Shown in pieces: positions 60,710 to 64,000 of a stretch of DNA of 64,000 nt. Origin of the DNA: BRH-c25 sp035627615. Its GTDB lineage: Bacteria > Bacillota > Clostridia > Lutisporales > Lutisporaceae. The stretch is taken from contig DASPLL010000056.1 of the NCBI GenBank assembly GCA_035627615.1, positions 208,714 through 272,713 on the forward strand. Reading direction: 5' to 3'. A model generated the notes under the pieces. That model was not told where the DNA came from. It did no database searches and saw nothing but the letters and a program-made list of their open reading frames with translations. A program made the position numbers and the translations under genes. Every line of letters starts with the position of its first letter. Position 1 is the first letter of the stretch.

Positions 60710-61903
60710 ATGAACATCACTTTTTCAAGAAGATCCGATTATGCAAGAGCATCTGAGGCAAGAGAGATGCTGAAATACACTGAAAGGCCCGAGGTAATAT
60801 CCTTTGCAGGAGGCTTGCCTGCTCCGGAATCTTTCCCGGTAAAGGAAATGACCCGCATATGTGAAGCGGTTCTTTCTCAGCGCGGGGCTACAGCACTGCA
60901 GTATGGCACTACCGAGGGCTACAGACCGCTTTTGGAACTTACAGTGGAGCTTATGAATAGCAACGGTATACAATCAGACCCCAAGCAGGTTTTGATCACC
61001 TGCGGCTCACAGCAAGGCCTGGACTTGACCGGAAAAGTATTCATCGACGAGGGGGATCTGATTTTCTGTGAAAGCCCTTCATATTTTGCAGCTATCAATG
61101 CATTCCGTGTATATATGCCGAAATTCATAGAGATTCCTATGGATGAGGACGGAATGCTGGTGAGCGAGGTTGAAAAACTGCTGTCCTCAGGTGTAAAACC
61201 AAAGTTCATATATACGATACCTGATTTCCAGAATCCCAGCGGGAGGACTATGAGCCTGGAAAGAAGAAAAAGGCTGGTAGAACTGGCTGATAAGTATGAT
61301 ATCCTTATCATCGAAGACAATCCGTACGGGGCGTTATGCTTTGAAGGGGAACGTCTGCCCGCAGTCAAGCATTTTGACAGACAGGGAAGAGTAATATATA
61401 TGAGCACCTTCTCAAAAATATTCAGTCCCGGTCTCAGGCTTGCCTGGGTATGTGCTTCAGAACAGATCATAAACAAATATGTATTATTCAAACAGGCTGC
61501 CGACCTCCATACCAATATGTTCTCACAGATGCTGGCCGTGGAGTTTGTCAGATCCTGTGACCTTGAGGGACATATCGGAAGGATCAGGGAGCTCTATAAA
61601 AAGAGAAGGGATATTATGCTCAATGCTATCAGGGAGGAATTTCCTACCTGCATCAAGGTGACAAATCCCAAGGGGGGCTTGTTCCTTTGGGTTGAGCTTC
61701 CCGAGGGTATGAATGCCCGCGAGCTGCTGCCCAAGTGTCTTGAGAAAAATGTGGCCTTTGTTGCAGGAGGCTCTTCCTTTGCCAATGGAGGAAAGGAAAA
61801 CACCCTGAGACTTAATTTTTCAAACATGCAGGAGGATAGAATCGTTGAAGGTATCCGCAGGATAGGTGTGGTATTGAAAGAGGAATTGCAGCTCATCTCG
61901 TAG
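60710..61903 (+). CDS. PLP-dependent aminotransferase (2-aminoadipate/LysN-like)
   Basis: 397 residues, class I/II aminotransferase: VISFAGGLPAPESFPV, GTTEGYRPLLELT, SQQGLDLTGKVF, FQNPSGRTMSLERRKRL, lysine in MSTFSKIFSPGLRLAW, FLWVELPEGM, RLNFSNM. AAAGGAG precedes the ATG. It shares the same fold and many motifs with the MocR-type gene, suggesting duplication. Substrate is likely an amino acid of the 2-aminoadipate or aromatic type; not readable. Confidence 0.9.
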   Translation: MNITFSRRSDYARASEAREMLKYTERPEVISFAGGLPAPESFPVKEMTRICEAVLSQRGATALQYGTTEGYRPLLELTVELMNSNGIQSDPKQVLITCGSQQGLDLTGKVFIDEGDLIFCESPSYFAAINAFRVYMPKFIEIPMDEDGMLVSEVEKLLSSGVKPKFIYTIPDFQNPSGRTMSLERRKRLVELADKYDILIIEDNPYGALCFEGERLPAVKHFDRQGRVIYMSTFSKIFSPGLRLAWVCASEQIINKYVLFKQAADLHTNMFSQMLAVEFVRSCDLEGHIGRIRELYKKRRDIMLNAIREEFPTCIKVTNPKGGLFLWVELPEGMNARELLPKCLEKNVAFVAGGSSFANGGKENTLRLNFSNMQEDRIVEGIRRIGVVLKEELQLIS

Positions 61904-61912
61904 ATTATGCAA

Positions 61913-61937
61913 GAAAGCAGCCGGACCGGCTGCTTTC
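61913..61937. terminator. bidirectional terminator, aminotransferase and transketolase
   Basis: GAAAGCAGCCGG and CCGGCTGCTTTC form a perfect 12-bp stem with one unpaired central base in a very tight fold, between convergent genes. Confidence 0.8.
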
Positions 61938-61953
61938 ATTATTCACTGGAATT

Positions 61954-62919
61954 TTATTTTCTTGCAATTACTTTCTTAACCTTTGCTTCTATACCCGCTG
62001 CTGTTAGTCCGAATCTTTCTTTCAGATAGTCCTCGGGGCCAACTTCACCAAATACATCCTGCACGCCCACTCTTTCCAAAGGTGTAGGAATATTCTCAGA
62101 CAATACTTCAGCAACTGCTGAACCAAGACCGTTTATTATGTTGTGATTTTCAGCAGTCACTATTGCCCCTGTTTCTTTGGCGGCAGCAATAATTGCATCC
62201 TTATCAACCGGTTTCAGCGTAAACATATTTACCACCTTTACCGATATACCGTCTTTTTCTAGATTTTCTGCTGCTTTAAGAGCTTCAGCCACCATTATTC
62301 CAGTTGCAATTACAGTAGCATCCTTACCTTCGCGCAGAGTTACCGCCTTGCCTATTTCAAAGCTTGAGCCTTCTTCATATATTTTTACGGGATTCTTTCT
62401 GAGCAATCTTATATAGAATACCCCATATATGTCCGCCACCTGTTTTACAAGATCTTTGAGCATTGCTGTATCAACCGGCTCTAAGATTGTCATTTCCGGA
62501 ATGTTCCTCATTATACCCATATCTTCAAGGGGCATGTGAGTACCGCCGTTAAATGCCGCTGTTACTCCGGGATCGCTTCCTATGATCCTCACATTGAGCT
62601 TTGCATATGCGCAGGACATAAATACCTGATCATAACATCTTCTCGATGCAAAAGGTCCGAAAGAATGAGCATATGGAACTTTGCCGGTAGCCGACAGGCC
62701 CGCTGCAACCCCTATCATATTTGCTTCCTGTATGCCGCAGTTGAAGGTCCTTTCAGGATATGCCTTCCAGAACTTAGCCATACCCATTGAGCTCATCAGG
62801 TCGGCATCAAGTACTACTATGCTGTCATCCTCCTTTGCCATATCCATAAGGGTCTGGCAGTAAACATCCCTCATTGCTGCAGTTTCTTTTACATTTTCTT
62901 TAGCTATCTTTATACTCAT
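61954..62919 (-). CDS. transketolase, C-terminal (pyrimidine-binding) subunit
   Basis: 321 residues: the pyrimidine domain (MRDVYCQTLMDMAKEDDSIVVLDADLM, ERTFNCGIQEANMIGVAAGLSATGKVPYAHSF) and the transketolase C domain (KVVNMFTLKPVDKDAIIAAA, GAIVTAENH). Half of a split, two-gene transketolase typical of Firmicutes and archaea; it starts 4 bp inside the partner gene (ATGA overlap). With thiamine diphosphate it moves two-carbon units between sugars. Confidence 0.95.
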   Translation of the reverse strand: MSIKIAKENVKETAAMRDVYCQTLMDMAKEDDSIVVLDADLMSSMGMAKFWKAYPERTFNCGIQEANMIGVAAGLSATGKVPYAHSFGPFASRRCYDQVFMSCAYAKLNVRIIGSDPGVTAAFNGGTHMPLEDMGIMRNIPEMTILEPVDTAMLKDLVKQVADIYGVFYIRLLRKNPVKIYEEGSSFEIGKAVTLREGKDATVIATGIMVAEALKAAENLEKDGISVKVVNMFTLKPVDKDAIIAAAKETGAIVTAENHNIINGLGSAVAEVLSENIPTPLERVGVQDVFGEVGPEDYLKERFGLTAAGIEAKVKKVIARK

Positions 62920-63752
62920 AGTTCCACCACCTTACGCTCCAGCTCTTCTATAGCCTCATCTGCCTGAGCTGCTTCTATGACCATATGATGATTGGCCTCC
63001 GCATTCTCAGCAAAGCTACAGCCTTTCCCCTTAATTGTATCCAACACTATTACAGAAGGTCTTCCCTTTGTGTTTTTTGCTTCCTGTATAGCGTTATATA
63101 TCTGTTCAACATCTGAGCCATCGATTCTCTGTGCATGCCAATGGAAAGCTTCGAATTTTGCCCTGATATCTCCGAGATCATTTACATCCTTGGTATAGCC
63201 GTCCAGCTGCTTCTTGTTTTCATCTACAAAGGCAATCAGGTTATCGAGCTTCTGGTGTGCTGCGAATAATGCTCCTTCCCATACCTGTCCTTCGTCACAC
63301 TCCCCGTCGCCGACTATCAGATAAGTATAACTTGTTTTCTTATCCAGCCGGTTCCCAAGTGCTGTTCCTATTGCTGTAGATACCCCCTGGCCAAGAGAAC
63401 CGGTGGTCATGTCTACTCCAATAGTCTTATTCCTGTCACAGTGACTCGGAAGATTTGTGCCTGGTTTATTCAGGGTTAAAAGCTCTTCCACAGGGAAATA
63501 GCCTTTAAGAGCAAGTGTCGCATATACTGCCGGACCTGCATGTCCTTTGGACACCACCAGCCAGTCCCTGTCATCCCATCTGGGAGCTTTAGTATCAACA
63601 TTCATAACTTCGCCATAGAGGACAGCCAATGTGTCTACTATGGACATTGCTCCGCCTACGTGGCCAAAGCCTAAGGCTTTGAACTCCTTCATCGTTTCAA
63701 GCCTGATTCTGGCGGCGAATTTCTCAAGCTCTTTTTTCATTTTTTCATCCAT
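62916..63752 (-). CDS. transketolase, N-terminal (ThDP-binding) subunit
   Basis: 278 residues. ThDP/Mg motif GDGECDEGQVWEGALFAAHQKLDNL, plus KGHAGPAVYATLALKG and GSLGQGVSTAIGTALG. Translationally coupled with the C-terminal subunit. Pathway: non-oxidative pentose phosphate pathway, linked here to glycolysis through pgk just upstream, so carbon flow from pentoses into lower glycolysis is a likely reason for the grouping. Confidence 0.95.
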   Translation of the reverse strand: MDEKMKKELEKFAARIRLETMKEFKALGFGHVGGAMSIVDTLAVLYGEVMNVDTKAPRWDDRDWLVVSKGHAGPAVYATLALKGYFPVEELLTLNKPGTNLPSHCDRNKTIGVDMTTGSLGQGVSTAIGTALGNRLDKKTSYTYLIVGDGECDEGQVWEGALFAAHQKLDNLIAFVDENKKQLDGYTKDVNDLGDIRAKFEAFHWHAQRIDGSDVEQIYNAIQEAKNTKGRPSVIVLDTIKGKGCSFAENAEANHHMVIEAAQADEAIEELERKVVEL

Positions 63753-63769
63753 ATTATCACTTCTATTCT

Positions 63770-64000
63770 TTAAAATTTTTTGTCATAGGCCTTTTCCATC
63801 GCTTCTATAAGCGGCAGTTTCTTGCCTGACAGGAACCTGACCATGGCTCCGCCTGCTGTGCATACATAGCTTATTTTGCTTAGCTCAATGAATTTTGAAG
63901 CTGCGCTGACTGTATCGCCGCCTCCTATTACGGAGTATCCCGGTGCTTCCGCTATGGCATTCCATATTTCTCTTGTACCGGCTTCAAACATTTTGTCTTC
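63770..64000 (-). CDS. pgk: phosphoglycerate kinase, 3' part (5' end beyond window)
   Basis: The last 76 or so codons: EDKMFEAGTREIWNAIAEA, VIGGGDTVSAASKFIE, YVCTAGGAMVRFLSGKKLPLIEAM. These match the C-terminal nucleotide-binding domain of Pgk (GGGDT and ...GGGA/GAM.FL.GK.LP). It makes ATP and 3-phosphoglycerate from 1,3-bisphosphoglycerate. The transketolase gene follows after 17 bp, so they are probably cotranscribed. The frame is open to the window edge. TAGGAM differs slightly from the usual TGGGA. Confidence 0.85.
   Translation of the reverse strand, partial: EDKMFEAGTREIWNAIAEAPGYSVIGGGDTVSAASKFIELSKISYVCTAGGAMVRFLSGKKLPLIEAMEKAYDKKF

Overview
The window reads as chromosome of a spore-forming, saccharolytic, anaerobic member of the Clostridia (inference). 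The grounds are a GerA/GerB/GerC germinant receptor operon, a T-box leader, many clostridial-type lipoproteins, YesMN and LytST two-component systems, low-to-moderate GC (about 40% by eye), AGGAGG-type ribosome binding sites and dense intrinsic terminators. No tRNA, rRNA or CRISPR array was seen. Almost every base is accounted for by about 50 genes and their control sites.

Layout. 1-5.2 kb: a tetR-ABC ATPase operon with two palindromic operators, a PAS-GGDEF-HD-GYP c-di-GMP enzyme, and a marR-arsA-type ATPase group. 5.4-10.5 kb: a very large secreted GHL10-amidase fusion and a chemotaxis-type signalling protein with a PhnD-like domain at its C-terminus. 10.55-12.7 kb: a decayed REP-associated transposase remnant, then a tyrosine T-box, then a short open reading frame with six consecutive Tyr codons, then a tyrosine phenol-lyase/tryptophanase family gene. 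12.8-17.2 kb: the ger operon and a lipoprotein. 17.25-17.57 kb: a 247-nt near-perfect inverted repeat between two terminator hairpins. 17.65-22.4 kb: LytS/LytR-type regulators, a small unknown protein and a CstA-family transporter, resembling the BtsSR-BtsT/pyruvate logic. 22.5-29.2 kb: TPM and LemA proteins, a MEDS histidine kinase, htpG under a perfect CIRCE, and a metallophosphoesterase.

29.2-40.3 kb is a sugar region. On the minus strand, yesN-yesM, a degenerate RbsA-like protein without any intact nucleotide-binding motif, then rbsA-rbsC-rbsB-type ABC import genes are consecutive; a GH2 beta-galactosidase with its own terminator lies upstream. The kinase has almost no extracellular part, so the pseudo-ATPase is a plausible link between transporter and kinase. 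40.5-47.6 kb: a LysM-VanY carboxypeptidase, a marR-ftsH-cls operon behind a 37-bp palindrome, and an OmpR/HK pair. A lone TnpB element of the IS200/IS605 type (47.66-49.09 kb) sits directly upstream of that pair. 49.1-58.9 kb holds small regulators and hypotheticals, a MATE exporter, a marR-nitroreductase-nitroreductase group with two copies of one palindromic operator, a lipoprotein, PutP and a cupin. The end has a MocR regulator with a paralogous aminotransferase, the split transketolase pair and the 3' part of pgk.

The strongest novelty candidates are the double tyrosine-sensing leader (T-box plus Tyr-run peptide), the pseudo-RbsA/YesMN sugar sensor, the soluble-side PhnD-like chemoreceptor fusion, the amidase-GHL10 fusion, and the giant inverted repeat at 17.3-17.5 kb.
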